Shown here in pieces: positions 1-9,212 of a DNA stretch of 64,000 bases (the first letter of the stretch is position 1; each line of letters begins with the position of its first letter). The notes beneath the pieces were generated by a model that saw nothing but the letters and a program-made list of their open reading frames with translations, was not told where the DNA came from and made no database searches. The DNA comes from Gammaproteobacteria bacterium (GTDB lineage: Bacteria; Pseudomonadota; Gammaproteobacteria; Chromatiales; Chromatiaceae), in the NCBI GenBank assembly GCA_021773975.1, contig JAJFJN010000014.1, positions 60,234-124,233 of the forward strand, written 5' to 3'. A program made the position numbers and the translations under genes.

Positions 1-1
1 T

Positions 2-1105
2 TTTAAAGAAGAGCACAAAACCTGGCTGGATGATTATCTTCTTTTTCAGGCGCTGCATGATGAGTATCACTGCGGCTGGTGGGAGTGGCCGCAAGATCTA
101 CGCCATCGTGAGCCTGAGGCCCTTGCCAAGGCATCTAAAAGATTGGCAAATAGGATTGACTATCTCTGTTTTGAGCAGTTTCTCTTTTTCAGCCAGTGGA
201 TTGAGCTAAAGCAATATGCCAACGAAAGGGGTGTGCAGCTGTTTGGCGATATGCCGATTTTCGTTGCACATGATAGTGCAGAAGTCTGGTCTCACCAGTC
301 CCTGTTCTTTTTGGATGATGAAGGCCACCCAACAGTGGTAGCGGGCGTGCCGCCGGACTGCTTCTCAGAACTTGGTCAGCGTTGGGGCAACCCACTCTAT
401 CGTTGGGATCTAATGCAGAAAAACGGGTTTGCCTTCTGGGTGGCGCGTTTGAAAACCCAGTTGCAGCTGTTTGATCTGATCCGAATAGATCATTTTCGTG
501 GTTTTGAAGCCTATTGGGAGATTCCCGCAGAAGAGGAAAATGCGGTAAAAGGCCGTTGGGTAAAAGCCCCTGGGGATGCGCTATTTGATCGGCTGCATGA
601 GGCCTATGACCCGTTGCCACTAGTGGCTGAGGATCTTGGCATAATTACGGCTGAAGTGAATGCGTTGCGTAAGAAATATCAGCTTCCTGGTATGAAGATA
701 CTGCAATTTGCTTTTTCAGGTGAGGCAGATAACCCTTATCTTCCTTTTAACCACATAGAAAACTCAGTGGTTTACACGGGAACACATGATAATGACACCA
801 GTCTGGGGTGGTATCTTAGTCTGGACTGCGAAACAAGGAGCTATGTTGATGAATATCTTGGGCGATCGCAGGAGATCATGCCCTGGCCTTTGATTCGTAG
901 CGCTTTAGCCTCGTCTGCCCGACTGGCGATCTTGCCGATGCAGGATCTATTAGCACTGGATGGCGTGCATCGCATGAACCTGCCAGGCACAGTTGAAGGT
1001 AACTGGGGGTGGCGTTTTAGTTGGGATCAGATTGAACCTGATCTTGCAGCGCGTATGCGGTGCAGAGTAAAAATGTATGATCGGTTGGTACTACAAAAAA
1101 AATGA
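2..1105 (+). CDS. malQ: 4-alpha-glucanotransferase (amylomaltase), 5' end cut by the window
   Basis: Transfers alpha-1,4-glucan segments between maltodextrins in the cytoplasm (GH77 family). The frame is open from base 2, so the start lies left of the window; an internal TTG at 143 is not the real start. The C-terminal half of the barrel is present: the nucleophile motif RIDHFRG, the acid/base motif VAEDLG and the THDND motif are all intact, and the tail ends normally near NLPGT..NWGWR. galU follows 28 bp downstream on the same strand, which fits a shared role in glycogen and glucan metabolism. About 367 codons are visible, so roughly 100-150 residues, or more in isoforms with an N-terminal extension, are missing. 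Identity is secure from the motifs. Confidence 0.95.
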   Translation, partial: FKEEHKTWLDDYLLFQALHDEYHCGWWEWPQDLRHREPEALAKASKRLANRIDYLCFEQFLFFSQWIELKQYANERGVQLFGDMPIFVAHDSAEVWSHQSLFFLDDEGHPTVVAGVPPDCFSELGQRWGNPLYRWDLMQKNGFAFWVARLKTQLQLFDLIRIDHFRGFEAYWEIPAEEENAVKGRWVKAPGDALFDRLHEAYDPLPLVAEDLGIITAEVNALRKKYQLPGMKILQFAFSGEADNPYLPFNHIENSVVYTGTHDNDTSLGWYLSLDCETRSYVDEYLGRSQEIMPWPLIRSALASSARLAILPMQDLLALDGVHRMNLPGTVEGNWGWRFSWDQIEPDLAARMRCRVKMYDRLVLQKK

Positions 1106-1133
1106 TAAATCAAATAAAACATGGGAGTAAGAG

Positions 1134-2006
1134 ATGTCAAAGAGGGTAAGAAAGGTTGTTTTTCCTGTAGCAGGGTTGGGCACCCGGTTTCTTCCGGCCA
1201 CCAAGGCTAGCCCTAAAGAGATGTTGCCGGTGGTGGATAAACCGCTGATTCAGTATGCCGTTGAGGAGGCAATAGCAGCCGGTGCAGAGGTGATGATTTT
1301 TGTCACGGGCCGTAATAAATATGCCATTTCCAACCATTTTGATACAGCCTACGAGCTTGAAAATGAGCTTGAGGAGCGAGGTAAGGACAAACTGCTGAAG
1401 ATGGTGCGTGATGTTGTTCCTTCGCATGTCTCTTGTGTCTTTATTCGGCAATCCATGCCTTTAGGCTTGGGGCATGCGGTGCTCTGTGCAGAACCGGTGG
1501 TGGGCGATGAGCCTTTTGCGGTCATTCTTGCCGACGATCTGATTGATGATGGTGGTAGTGGTTGCCTCTCCCAAATGGTCAAGGCTTTTGCTGATACGGG
1601 TAGTTCGATTTTAGGGGTTGAGCGAGTTGCGCAGGAAGAGACTGATAAGTACGGAATAGTAGATACGCAAGGTGAAAAACAGCTGCTTGAGGTAAAAGGC
1701 ATTGTAGAGAAGCCCAAGCCAGAGAATGCACCATCTAATCTGGCTGTGGTGGGGCGTTACATCCTGACTTCAGAGATATTTGGTCAGTTGGCGCAGACAG
1801 GTCGAGGCGCGGGTGGTGAGATTCAGCTGACCGATGGCATTGCACGACTGATGGAAAAACAAAAGGTCTTTGCCTATCAGTTTAAAGGTAAGCGTTATGA
1901 CTGCGGTAGCAAGTTGGGTTACTTGATGGCGACTGTGGACTATGCGTTGCAACATCCCGAGCTAAAAGATGATTTTCAGGTCTGGTTGCAGTCGCGTTTT
2001 TGCTGA
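1134..2006 (+). CDS. galU: UTP--glucose-1-phosphate uridylyltransferase
   Basis: Makes UDP-glucose from UTP and glucose-1-phosphate for glycan and polysaccharide synthesis. The 290 residues match the usual GalU length. The N-terminal nucleotide-binding signature is seen ([21 protein letters not shown], residues about 10-30), as are the [12 protein letters not shown] segment, the VILADDLI metal-binding region and a late GGEIQLTD motif. The ATG is preceded by GGGAGTAAGAG, a fair ribosome binding site. It lies 28 bp after malQ and is probably cotranscribed. A strong inverted repeat follows the stop codon. The orthology call is firm. Confidence 0.96.
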   Translation: MSKRVRKVVFPVAGLGTRFLPATKASPKEMLPVVDKPLIQYAVEEAIAAGAEVMIFVTGRNKYAISNHFDTAYELENELEERGKDKLLKMVRDVVPSHVSCVFIRQSMPLGLGHAVLCAEPVVGDEPFAVILADDLIDDGGSGCLSQMVKAFADTGSSILGVERVAQEETDKYGIVDTQGEKQLLEVKGIVEKPKPENAPSNLAVVGRYILTSEIFGQLAQTGRGAGGEIQLTDGIARLMEKQKVFAYQFKGKRYDCGSKLGYLMATVDYALQHPELKDDFQVWLQSRFC

Positions 2007-2014
2007 AGTCAGAT

Positions 2015-2046
2015 GGCTATCAGGCTGTAGACATGGCCTGATAGCC
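2015..2046. terminator. Perfect inverted repeat between convergent genes, possible bidirectional terminator
   Basis: An 11-bp perfect stem (2015-2025 with 2036-2046, GGCTATCAGGC and its complement) encloses a 10-nt loop. It sits between the galU stop and the end of the convergent TPR gene. The T-runs on either side are weak, so it may act as a bidirectional terminator or only as a 3' stabilising hairpin. Confidence 0.6.
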
Positions 2047-2058
2047 GTTTGAAAATGG

Positions 2059-2637
2059 CTACTTTGCAGCCTTCATCTCTTCAACCTGCATAAGCATTCT
2101 GCCAGCCTCTTCACCAATTCCTCCATTAGGATCCAGCTCCTGTGCTTTCCTCAATGGTGCTTCAGCCTCTTCGTAGCGCCCTAGTGACAAAAGAACATAA
2201 CCCTTGCTGAGTCGTGCAAATTTATAGTCAGGCTTGGCTGCTGCTGATCTGTCCAGTGCATTTAGTGCAGCTTCAGTATTGCCGGTGTAGTGGTATGCAA
2301 GTCCCAAGTCATTCAGCGCGTCGTAATTCTTAGGATCAAACAGTACAGCCCGTTCATAGATGGGTATGGCTTCATCAAAGCGGCGCTGTTCAAAGTAGGT
2401 ATCCCCTAGTTTTGCTAATAGATCTACATTCTCTGGATCATCAAATAATCTAATTTTGAGCATCTCGATAGCCGTGTCCTGGTTTGGCATCGTTGCTTGC
2501 ATGCTGGGTTGTGCCTGTTGCGCAGGGGCTGATGTGCCATTGTTTCCACCTTCACAGCCCAGCAGAAAAAAGGAGGCAGCCAGTAATCCTAAAGCGGGAT
2601 GGCATATATTAAATCTTTTTATAACGGGGTATTTCAT
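2059..2637 (-). CDS. Tetratricopeptide-repeat lipoprotein
   Basis: Predicted outer- or inner-membrane lipoprotein of about 192 residues. The ATG at 2637 is chosen because CAGGAG lies just upstream and because it starts a normal lipoprotein signal: a basic N-terminus, a hydrophobic core and the lipobox LLGC with Cys28. A longer frame to 2715 would put about 26 polar residues before the signal. After a low-complexity Q/P/A linker come at least three TPR units (around LAKLGDTYFEQRRFDEAIPIYERA, ALNDLGLAYHYTGNTEAAL and ARLSKGYVLLSLGRYEEAE). TPRs usually mediate protein contacts. It converges on galU. The partner is unknown. Confidence 0.8.
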   Translation of the reverse strand: MKYPVIKRFNICHPALGLLAASFFLLGCEGGNNGTSAPAQQAQPSMQATMPNQDTAIEMLKIRLFDDPENVDLLAKLGDTYFEQRRFDEAIPIYERAVLFDPKNYDALNDLGLAYHYTGNTEAALNALDRSAAAKPDYKFARLSKGYVLLSLGRYEEAEAPLRKAQELDPNGGIGEEAGRMLMQVEEMKAAK

Positions 2638-2749
2638 GCGCAAAAAAACTCCTGTGTTAACTGGCTTGTTGATCTCTTTAGGTTGAAGGTGGAATGATCC
2701 AGTGTGTATGCCCATTCGTCAAGGCAGATTAAATGAATATGACATTTGG

Positions 2750-3166
2750 TTAAATGGTCAACCAGAGAAGTACATAATAGCGTAAAGCCTTACCGATAAT
2801 AATAAAGAGCAGTGCGTTTAGCCAGTGTGTTTTAAGCCAACCAGCAGCCAAGCAGAGTGGGTCACCAATAATGGGTAGCCAAGAGAAAAGCAAAATAGGA
2901 CTCCCCCAATATTGCAGCCTGTTAATAGCAACATGATGTTTCTGTTCCAACTGCCGTGCAGGAAAGCGCCATATCCACCAGCGTCCCATGCCCCAACTAA
3001 GCATGCCACCTAAACTGTTACCCGCAGTAGCGATAAGTAAAAGCATGGCGGGTGAACTGATCTGGTTGACTGCCTGGTAGACAACCAGTGCCTCAGAACC
3101 ACCAGGCAGCAGTGTGGATGAGATAAGGGCACTAAAGAAAAGCTCCCAAAGTGGATGGTTAGTCAT
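2750..3166 (-). CDS. YqaA-type small membrane protein (VTT/DedA superfamily)
   Basis: A 138-residue integral membrane protein whose size and sequence fit the YqaA group of the VTT/SNARE-associated family. The signature features are an N-terminal half with SSTLLPGGSEALVV, a central GNSLGGMLSWGMGRW and a C-terminal SWLPIIGDPLCLAAGWL followed by a last membrane helix. VTT proteins are linked to lipid scrambling or membrane integrity; the exact role of YqaA is not established. It lies 112 bp downstream of the TPR lipoprotein's start on the same strand and is probably independently transcribed. Confidence 0.8.
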   Translation of the reverse strand: MTNHPLWELFFSALISSTLLPGGSEALVVYQAVNQISSPAMLLLIATAGNSLGGMLSWGMGRWWIWRFPARQLEQKHHVAINRLQYWGSPILLFSWLPIIGDPLCLAAGWLKTHWLNALLFIIIGKALRYYVLLWLTI

Positions 3167-3727
3167 CTATTTTTAAGATCTTAGATTTAAATGGTAATTG
3201 CGGTAAAAAGTGAGGATAGATAAACAATGAGATGAGATAATAGTTTGTCTCACTCCAATCAAAGAAAGAAAATGACATCTGTTATTGCCCACTCGCATTA
3301 GTATAAAGATATACAATCTCTGTGTTCAGAGTGCAAGGCCATTTAACAATGGGAATTGTAGGAATCATTAAATGGAATGGAAGCGCTACCGATTGTATTT
3401 TGATGCTAATGGATAGAGGTTGTGCTCTTAAAGTAAAATCACAAAAAAACAGTTAAGTGGGTTAATGTTTGTGCACACGGTTTTTATTATTGTCCTGTCT
3501 TTCGTGGGAAAAATGGGTAAATGAAAATACAAATGATTTGGTTAGGCAATATTTATCCAAGAGAATAAGCATGACTTCACGGACCTGAAAAGAATGTAAT
3601 AGTATAGTCAATTTAATAATGAACTGAGGAAGCGATATGGCTTTAGCACCCTTTAGAAGCTTACTTAAACAGATGCGTTGCATTTCAAAATTGAATTTAA
3701 ATACATAATAAAAACTGGAATGGTTTT
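3167..3727. other. AT-rich intergenic stretch without a supported gene
   Basis: About 560 bp between two divergently oriented genes. I see no convincing coding region, RNA gene or strong hairpin. A 73-codon minus-strand frame (3462-3683) has no recognisable domain, and its composition looks like random AT-rich DNA. Promoters for both flanking genes must lie here but none stands out. Confidence 0.6.
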
Positions 3728-5131
3728 ATGATTAAAAAAACACCTCACTATATTTTAAGTGCAATATTTATTTTTTCTCTATTAATGCCCTCTATTGCCA
3801 ATAGTGCTGGATCTATATCCATCAATAAAGATAAATGGATTTCAGGATGGAAAGAAGCACCATCTATGGTTGAAGCAAGAACAGGGGCAGCTATTTATTA
3901 TTCTGATAAGTATATTTATATGATAGGTGGCTTGGGGTTTTTAGATAGGAAAAAAAGTGCCAGTAAAAAACAGCAACCAGGATATTTACGAACATCAGAA
4001 TATGCACAAATCCATAGTGATGGAACGTTGTCTAATTGGCAGTCGGGTCCAACTCTTAATACTGAGCGGGGTTATTTTGCTGTAGCACGGCACAAAAACT
4101 ATCTGTATGCCGTTGGTGGTGGTCAAGGCGCAAATGGAAAAGATTTGCTATCAAGTATTGAACGGGCAGAAATAAAAGATGATGGCACCTTAGGCAAATG
4201 GAAGATGGAGAAGTCGGCTTTAAATATCTCAAGGCGTTGCGTGAAATTAGCTGTAATTGGGAATAATATTTATGCTTTTGGTGGGTATGGCGGTATCTTT
4301 TTAGATACGGTTGAGCAGGCAGAAATTAATCCTGATGGCACTTTGGGTGAGTGGTTTGTTTCGAATGACCCCATGACTGTTGCGCGTTATGTTCACGGTG
4401 AAGTTGCAATAGATGACGGTGTTTACAATATTGGGGGGCATAGCAAAGCAGGTGGTGCAGGTATTACTGATGTAGAGTGGAGTAAGGTTGATGAAGAGGG
4501 TTATTTTCTTCCATGGAAACGGGATCAATCACTTCAAACGGGGCGCTACGCACTGGCAACTGCTTCTTATAACGGATTTGTTTATGCTATCGGTGGCTTA
4601 ACGGGACCAACATCTCTGAACTCCATTGAGCGAGCAAAAATAGTAGGTGAGGGCAGGCTTTCCAAATGGAAATATACTACGCCAACTCCATTTGGAATTG
4701 GCGGTGCTAATGCGGTTGTTATTAAAGACAAACTATACCTGTTAGGCGGTAGCGATGGATTGACCTACTTAAATAATGTCTTCTATGCGGAATTTAATGA
4801 AAAGGGTGATATAGGTTATATGGGGAGTGATGCTGATTCAGCTCAGCATAAAGACACAATCGCTTTACGCAAAAAAAATATAGCGCCTTTGCCTCATGAA
4901 GGTGTTGTTACTAAACATTTTAAGCAAAAATTATATAGTTATTTACAGGTTCGTGAAGATAACAATAACGTGTTGTGGCTGGCTGCACCGGCTAAGGATC
5001 TAAAGGTAGGCGATCGCATTAGCTTTCCAAATGGCACTTTGATGAGAAATTTTTATAGTAAAGGGTTGGAACGTCGATTTCCTCTGATTTTATTTATTTC
5101 TCAAACCAGAAAATTAGAGACTCTAGACTAG
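3728..5131 (+). CDS. Exported kelch-repeat beta-propeller protein with NrfJ-like C-terminal domain
   Basis: Has a Sec-type signal peptide (residues 1-26, cleavage after ..SIANS). Residues about 45-370 contain six kelch-like blades. Each ends in an aromatic-x-GG pair (YMIGG, YAVGG, YAFGG, YNIGG, YAIGG, YLLGG), and most are followed by a repeated AxIxxDGTLGxW segment, so a six-blade periplasmic or surface propeller is likely. The last about 75 residues (LWLAAPAKDLKVGDRIS.., NFYSKGLERRFP) resemble the small OB-like domain seen in NrfJ-type proteins. That assignment is from memory and is moderate. The function is unknown. The gene stands alone and is AT-rich compared with the housekeeping region, which may mean acquisition by transfer. 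Confidence 0.75.
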   Translation: MIKKTPHYILSAIFIFSLLMPSIANSAGSISINKDKWISGWKEAPSMVEARTGAAIYYSDKYIYMIGGLGFLDRKKSASKKQQPGYLRTSEYAQIHSDGTLSNWQSGPTLNTERGYFAVARHKNYLYAVGGGQGANGKDLLSSIERAEIKDDGTLGKWKMEKSALNISRRCVKLAVIGNNIYAFGGYGGIFLDTVEQAEINPDGTLGEWFVSNDPMTVARYVHGEVAIDDGVYNIGGHSKAGGAGITDVEWSKVDEEGYFLPWKRDQSLQTGRYALATASYNGFVYAIGGLTGPTSLNSIERAKIVGEGRLSKWKYTTPTPFGIGGANAVVIKDKLYLLGGSDGLTYLNNVFYAEFNEKGDIGYMGSDADSAQHKDTIALRKKNIAPLPHEGVVTKHFKQKLYSYLQVREDNNNVLWLAAPAKDLKVGDRISFPNGTLMRNFYSKGLERRFPLILFISQTRKLETLD

Positions 5132-5408
5132 GAGGTATAAATATCTCGCCAGCTCGTGATAATGATCATTTAGTTAATAAACTTCAATGAGTTAAGTTAC
5201 TCTTTTTATGTTGTGAAGACTAAGGATGTTGTTCAATGTGACGCTCTTTTGACTAACCTGTTGAAGTAACTGGTTTTATTTATGTGGTGCTGCTAATTGC
5301 ATTTATAACTGGTGAGAGGAGTTGGCTAGGGGTAAAATCACCGGCCGCATATGGCTTCAAGCTCCCTTGGAGCGGTTAACCAGTTGGAAATTATTTTAGG
5401 AGTCTGTT

Positions 5409-5996
5409 GTGAGACCTAAATCCATTACGTTTCTTTGTATCATTCTTTTCTCAATCAGTAGTATCCAGTTGGTTGGATCTATGGGGGGTATCCTGATAGG
5501 GAACGGTATTGGCCCAGAGAAAGTATTTAAAAGTACTGAAAAATATGAGATGGAAGAGAAATACATCATTAAGGATGAATCAACAGTACCTGCTGTAGAG
5601 GTTGATGAGGGTCAAACCACTAGTGAGATCCCAAAACACGTTGCTGCGGCTTCACAATATGGCCTGTGGGCTGGGTTTTTTATGCTTCTCTCAGTCGTTT
5701 GGTTATGGCAGATGAGAACAAGAGGCCCCTATCTTTTTGCCGTAGTGTGCAGTGGAAATATAGTGACTCAAGTTATTTGGCAACCTGAGTGGGTGATGGA
5801 GAGCCAAACGGGTATGTGGTTTGGCTTGTTATTACCGGTGGTCTATTTTGCTGTTGTGTTGCCGCATTGGAAGACGCTGAGCATTCCTTTACAGGATCGC
5901 CCAGCAAAGCCTAAATCTGATGTGATAGGCTTGGATGTTTTTAAGCTTGGTGAAGGGCAGAATAAAGTGCAAAACAAGGAAATAGAAAAAAGTTAG
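5409..5996 (+). CDS. Unrecognised membrane protein
   Basis: A 195-residue protein that I cannot assign to a family. It starts at GTG 5409, with an AGGAG seven bases upstream. Residues 5-30 form a signal anchor. A charged, Glu-rich stretch (about 37-77) follows, then three hydrophobic segments (about 84-101, 107-125 and 136-152), then a hydrophilic tail ending in Lys/Glu-rich residues. The four-helix layout suggests a small inner-membrane protein with a periplasmic loop. The neighbours (kelch protein upstream, PqqD-like gene downstream on the other strand) do not suggest a role. The good ribosome binding site and clear segmentation argue that it is real. Confidence 0.6.
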   Translation: MRPKSITFLCIILFSISSIQLVGSMGGILIGNGIGPEKVFKSTEKYEMEEKYIIKDESTVPAVEVDEGQTTSEIPKHVAAASQYGLWAGFFMLLSVVWLWQMRTRGPYLFAVVCSGNIVTQVIWQPEWVMESQTGMWFGLLLPVVYFAVVLPHWKTLSIPLQDRPAKPKSDVIGLDVFKLGEGQNKVQNKEIEKS

Positions 5997-6093
5997 TATC
6001 TGCTGGCATCTAAGGTTGAGATGCTGGCCTTTATCACAAAATACAACTGGATCGTCCCCTGCTTGAGCAGGGGTGATTGAGTTTCCCCCTCTT

Positions 6094-6489
6094 TTAACAC
6101 GCAATAAATCCATCTTTCTCTATTAAGGTTTTGGCCTTCTCAGGGTCCTGCTCATTTGCAGGCATGGCCAGGTAATAAGGTAGCTCTACTGGCTCATCGC
6201 TAAGGTGAATTACGTGGGTCTCTATTAATCGCTTTATTACTGATCCAACGGTATCTGCAAGATTTTCAGGTGCACCATCTGGGTATTGGCTTTCTAAATA
6301 ATCTATTAGCTGTTGAATGGTATGCTGCCCATCTGCTAGAGCGACAACCCGGCCAAGCCAAGCATCAAGCGGAGTGGATGATTTAGGGTTTTTTGCATCA
6401 ACCAATAAGACCTTGTTTTTTTGCAAGGCATAGATGACGGCGCGAAAAAAATACTTATCTTTATTCAAGGTCTGTTCCTTAATTTGCAT
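6094..6489 (-). CDS. PqqD-like small protein
   Basis: A 131-residue soluble protein. Its central part (residues about 42-97: WLGRVVALADGQHTIQQLID, then a Tyr-Pro-acidic stretch and a helix ending in LIETHVI) has the pattern of PqqD-type winged-helix peptide chaperones, where a 'dG..tv.ei' element is followed by a helix reaching the C-terminal edge. Such proteins usually bind precursor peptides for radical SAM enzymes, but no such enzyme is visible nearby, so a peptide-modification role is not supported by context. The tail after residue 100 is unlike canonical PqqD. The family call is tentative; that it is a gene is likely. Confidence 0.5.
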   Translation of the reverse strand: MQIKEQTLNKDKYFFRAVIYALQKNKVLLVDAKNPKSSTPLDAWLGRVVALADGQHTIQQLIDYLESQYPDGAPENLADTVGSVIKRLIETHVIHLSDEPVELPYYLAMPANEQDPEKAKTLIEKDGFIAC

Positions 6490-6838
6490 TTATGTCAATT
6501 ATTCTAGATGGATCAATCGGTTGCGCTATGTGTGTGCGCCTAACGGATTTTTCTAGGATTACATTGTGATTTTCTCATTAGATGAGTAGTGGCGACAAGT
6601 GCTGCTATTAATCTTATCGGTTTGCAGATCAGGATAGTGCCCCCTTTCGTGTGCTCTAATTAGTGTTAATGTAAACACAGCAGTAAAGGTGTAAAGGATA
6701 AATGTTGTGTGTATTTCGATAGTTAGTGATATTCGCCTTTATTGTGATGGGCTTAAGCTTGTTTTAAAGGCACGAGCAAGAAGCTCAATCTCACCAGATC
6801 ACCAGATGTCTGGATTAAAGTAAAAAGTACCCTGTAGG
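6490..6838. other. Intergenic stretch after the N-ATPase operon
   Basis: About 350 bp between the end of atpG and the PqqD-like gene, both on the minus strand. I find no coding region and no canonical hairpin-plus-T-run terminator for the ATPase operon. There is only a short CCAGATGTCTGG palindrome at about 6804-6815, which is too small to interpret. Confidence 0.5.
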
Positions 6839-7714
6839 CTAATAGCTTGTTGATGCTTTCTTCTTATATCGATTGTCATCAGGGCTGGCGGTGCTGAGTA
6901 AAATCACTTCAATTTCTTCAATAATCTCTTCTTGACGCAAAGCATTACATTGGCGCACTAAGTCTGCGGACTTATCATCCAGGTGTTGAACAGCGCCTTC
7001 TAGGTGTCTTACACGATGTTGATTTTCTGCCATTAAGGATAGGTACATAATTTCATGCAGGGTAGCAAATAGATAATGCTCAATGAGTTCAGACAGGAAT
7101 GCTTGTTGTGGCACATTAAGTAGGGGTGGGTGTGGGGAGGATGGTGCAGCCATTCGGTACTCTTCAAAAGGCGGTAGTACCTCGGTTGTTACAATCTGCT
7201 CCTTATCAGGGTTGTGATAGATTGCAATAAGTGATGGTGTTTGGTGTGCTGTTTGTAAATGAACCAAGGTGTTTATTATTTCAAATAGTGAGTTTTTGGC
7301 TTCTTCAATTACGTTAGCACCATTGATGAGGGCGACTACGCGTGGGTCTTGTTCCAGTTGGGCGCAGAGTTTGCGTCCTGTTGCAATTAACATGGGTATG
7401 CCAGTGCGGTTTTTAAGTATGTGGTTTTCCATGTGCTGTAATAGTGATTCGTTGAAATTGCCACAAAACCCTCGCTCGGAACCTAGCAGTAGGTAAATTG
7501 TTTGTGATTCACTGGGTTGCGGAAGTGCTTCGGGGTAGGTGCTGATAAAGTCTGCTGCTACGGTGCTGATGTGGGAAATTACCGCACGCTGAGCATTAAG
7601 AAAGTCAGCTAGTTTATGGGTTTCCATCTGTGCCAGCATTTTCATGGAGTTCATGATATTGCGCACTTCTTTCAGTGTTTGGCGGTGTTGCTCGAGCAGG
7701 TGGCGTTGGGTCAT
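6839..7714 (-). CDS. atpG: N-type ATPase gamma subunit
   Basis: Central rotor shaft of the N1 sector. Its 291 residues are typical for gamma. The N-terminal coiled coil (RHLLEQHRQTLKEVRNIMNSMKMLAQME) and the C-terminal coiled coil (SLMAENQHRVRHLEGAV.., LRQEEIIEEIEVIL) are both present. The sequence diverges strongly from housekeeping F-type gamma, as expected for the laterally mobile N-ATPase family. It is the last gene of the operon, 28 bp after atpA. The ATG at 7714 has only a weak upstream purine stretch. The tail after the second helix is Lys/Ser-rich. Confidence 0.88.
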   Translation of the reverse strand: MTQRHLLEQHRQTLKEVRNIMNSMKMLAQMETHKLADFLNAQRAVISHISTVAADFISTYPEALPQPSESQTIYLLLGSERGFCGNFNESLLQHMENHILKNRTGIPMLIATGRKLCAQLEQDPRVVALINGANVIEEAKNSLFEIINTLVHLQTAHQTPSLIAIYHNPDKEQIVTTEVLPPFEEYRMAAPSSPHPPLLNVPQQAFLSELIEHYLFATLHEIMYLSLMAENQHRVRHLEGAVQHLDDKSADLVRQCNALRQEEIIEEIEVILLSTASPDDNRYKKKASTSY

Positions 7715-7742
7715 GATTTATTCTGTTTTTTTGGCTGGCTGT

Positions 7743-9212
7743 TTATCCATCCATCCATCCAGTTAATGCTTTAGTCCACTCTTCTCGTGAACTATTAAGA
7801 GACAACGCTGATGTGCTGATCTGTTTTTCAAGCAGGGTTAGCCGGGTTGAGATCTCTTCAGTTTCAATTTTATTGAACAATCCATCATTAAAAGCCACCA
7901 TCCAGCCCATCTGAAATTCAATAGGTAGTGGTGTAAGACGCTCTTGTTTGAGTATTTCTCTGAGTATGCGACCACGTTGGATGATTGCTGTCATAGAGGC
8001 TTCGAGATTGGCACCAAAGCGGGTGAATATCTCCAACTCGATAAACTGTAGGTAATCCAGCTTCATACGACTGGCTTCATTTTTGATATGAGGGTGCTGA
8101 GCTTTGCCACCAATGCGAGATACGGATCTGGCAATATCAATGGCAGGGCGGAAGCCAGCGGTAAAGAGGGTTCGTTCCAAGTAGAGCTGGCCATCGGTGA
8201 TAGAAATAAGGTTGGTGGGTATATAGGCGGAGATCTCTCCTTGCTGGGTCTCGACAATGGGTAGTGCCGTCATGCTGCCTCCGCAGTGAGCGGCATTGAG
8301 GCAGGTGGTACGTTCCAGTAGGCGAGCATGGACGGAAAATATATCACCTGGATAAGCCTCACGCCCAGATGGTCGGCGTAATAGCAGGGAGAGTTCGCGG
8401 TAGGTTTTCGCGTGAGTGGTGAGATCATCGTAAATCACTAGCGTGTCCTTGCCTTGTTGCATCCAATACTCAGCGATTGCACAGCCAGCAAAGGGTGCCA
8501 GATGGCGTAAGCCAGGCAGGGCTGTTGCCTCTGCGACGACTACAGTGGTGTAGTCCAGTGCATTATTATCACGCAGTGTTTTAATGGTGTTAATAACGGT
8601 AGAGCGTTTTTGACCGATGAGTACATAGATGCAGTAGACATCCTTATCTTTTTGATTGATGACGGTGTCAATTGCTATGGCGCTGCGACCCAATCCTTCA
8701 TCACCGACCAATAATTGACGTTGACCTTTGCCCATAGGGATGAGGGTGTCGATGGTTTTGATGCCGGTGTAGAGTGGTTTGTGAACAAAGTCACGTGCCA
8801 TGATGGGGGGCGACCTTCTCTCTAGGGGCAGCCAAGCGGCTGGTTTTGGTGTCTCTTGTCCATCCAGTGGGGTTCCTAATGGGTCGATTATTCGACCTAA
8901 CAGATCATCTCCGACAGGGACACTAAGTGCTTGGGGACAGAGGTAAACGGCAGTGCCAGCAGTGAGTTGTTCTGTTTCATGCAGTAGCACGGCCCCAACC
9001 AGCTCTTCAGTTAAATCAAAAACCATGGCTTGGCTGCCATCTTCAAAGGCCAGAACCGCCTCCATTGCAACTGAGGGCAGACCTGTAATCCATGCAATGC
9101 CATCGCCTACAGAGGCCACAATGCCTTGCTCTGTAATACTTAATCCGGGGCGATATTGTTTAAGCCAGTCGGCCTGTTTTTTTAATAGCTTTAAAGCGGG
9201 TTTAGGCGCCAT
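7743..9212 (-). CDS. atpA: N-type ATPase alpha subunit with altered P-loop
   Basis: Non-catalytic nucleotide-binding subunit of the N1 hexamer. At 489 residues it is shorter than the usual about 510. The beta-barrel domain, [15 protein letters not shown], the [18 protein letters not shown] segment and the Walker B-like [16 protein letters not shown] are clear. The P-loop (residues 170-177) reads GDEGLGRS: the invariant Lys is Arg176, and the usual RQT is EGL. The Lys codon is CGC, so this is not a single-base change from AAA or AAG. It overlaps atpF by 11 bp, and atpG follows. The nucleotide site is probably weakened or empty, which is tolerable in alpha but unusual. Confidence 0.93.
   Translation of the reverse strand: MAPKPALKLLKKQADWLKQYRPGLSITEQGIVASVGDGIAWITGLPSVAMEAVLAFEDGSQAMVFDLTEELVGAVLLHETEQLTAGTAVYLCPQALSVPVGDDLLGRIIDPLGTPLDGQETPKPAAWLPLERRSPPIMARDFVHKPLYTGIKTIDTLIPMGKGQRQLLVGDEGLGRSAIAIDTVINQKDKDVYCIYVLIGQKRSTVINTIKTLRDNNALDYTTVVVAEATALPGLRHLAPFAGCAIAEYWMQQGKDTLVIYDDLTTHAKTYRELSLLLRRPSGREAYPGDIFSVHARLLERTTCLNAAHCGGSMTALPIVETQQGEISAYIPTNLISITDGQLYLERTLFTAGFRPAIDIARSVSRIGGKAQHPHIKNEASRMKLDYLQFIELEIFTRFGANLEASMTAIIQRGRILREILKQERLTPLPIEFQMGWMVAFNDGLFNKIETEEISTRLTLLEKQISTSALSLNSSREEWTKALTGWMDG

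Noticed and set aside
189..620. 143-codon minus-strand frame inside malQ
   Set aside because: Shadow of the malQ reading frame, which has all GH77 motifs.
143..1105. malQ starting at the internal TTG 143
   Set aside because: The frame stays open to the left edge with MalQ-like sequence (..QALHDEYHCGWWEWP), so the start is outside the window.
3462..3683. 73-codon minus-strand frame in an intergenic region
   Set aside because: No ribosome binding site, domain or protein-like pattern; AT-rich random composition.
6798..6815. Short palindrome CCAGATGTCTGG after atpG as operon terminator
   Set aside because: Stem of five bases with a two-base loop and no T-run.
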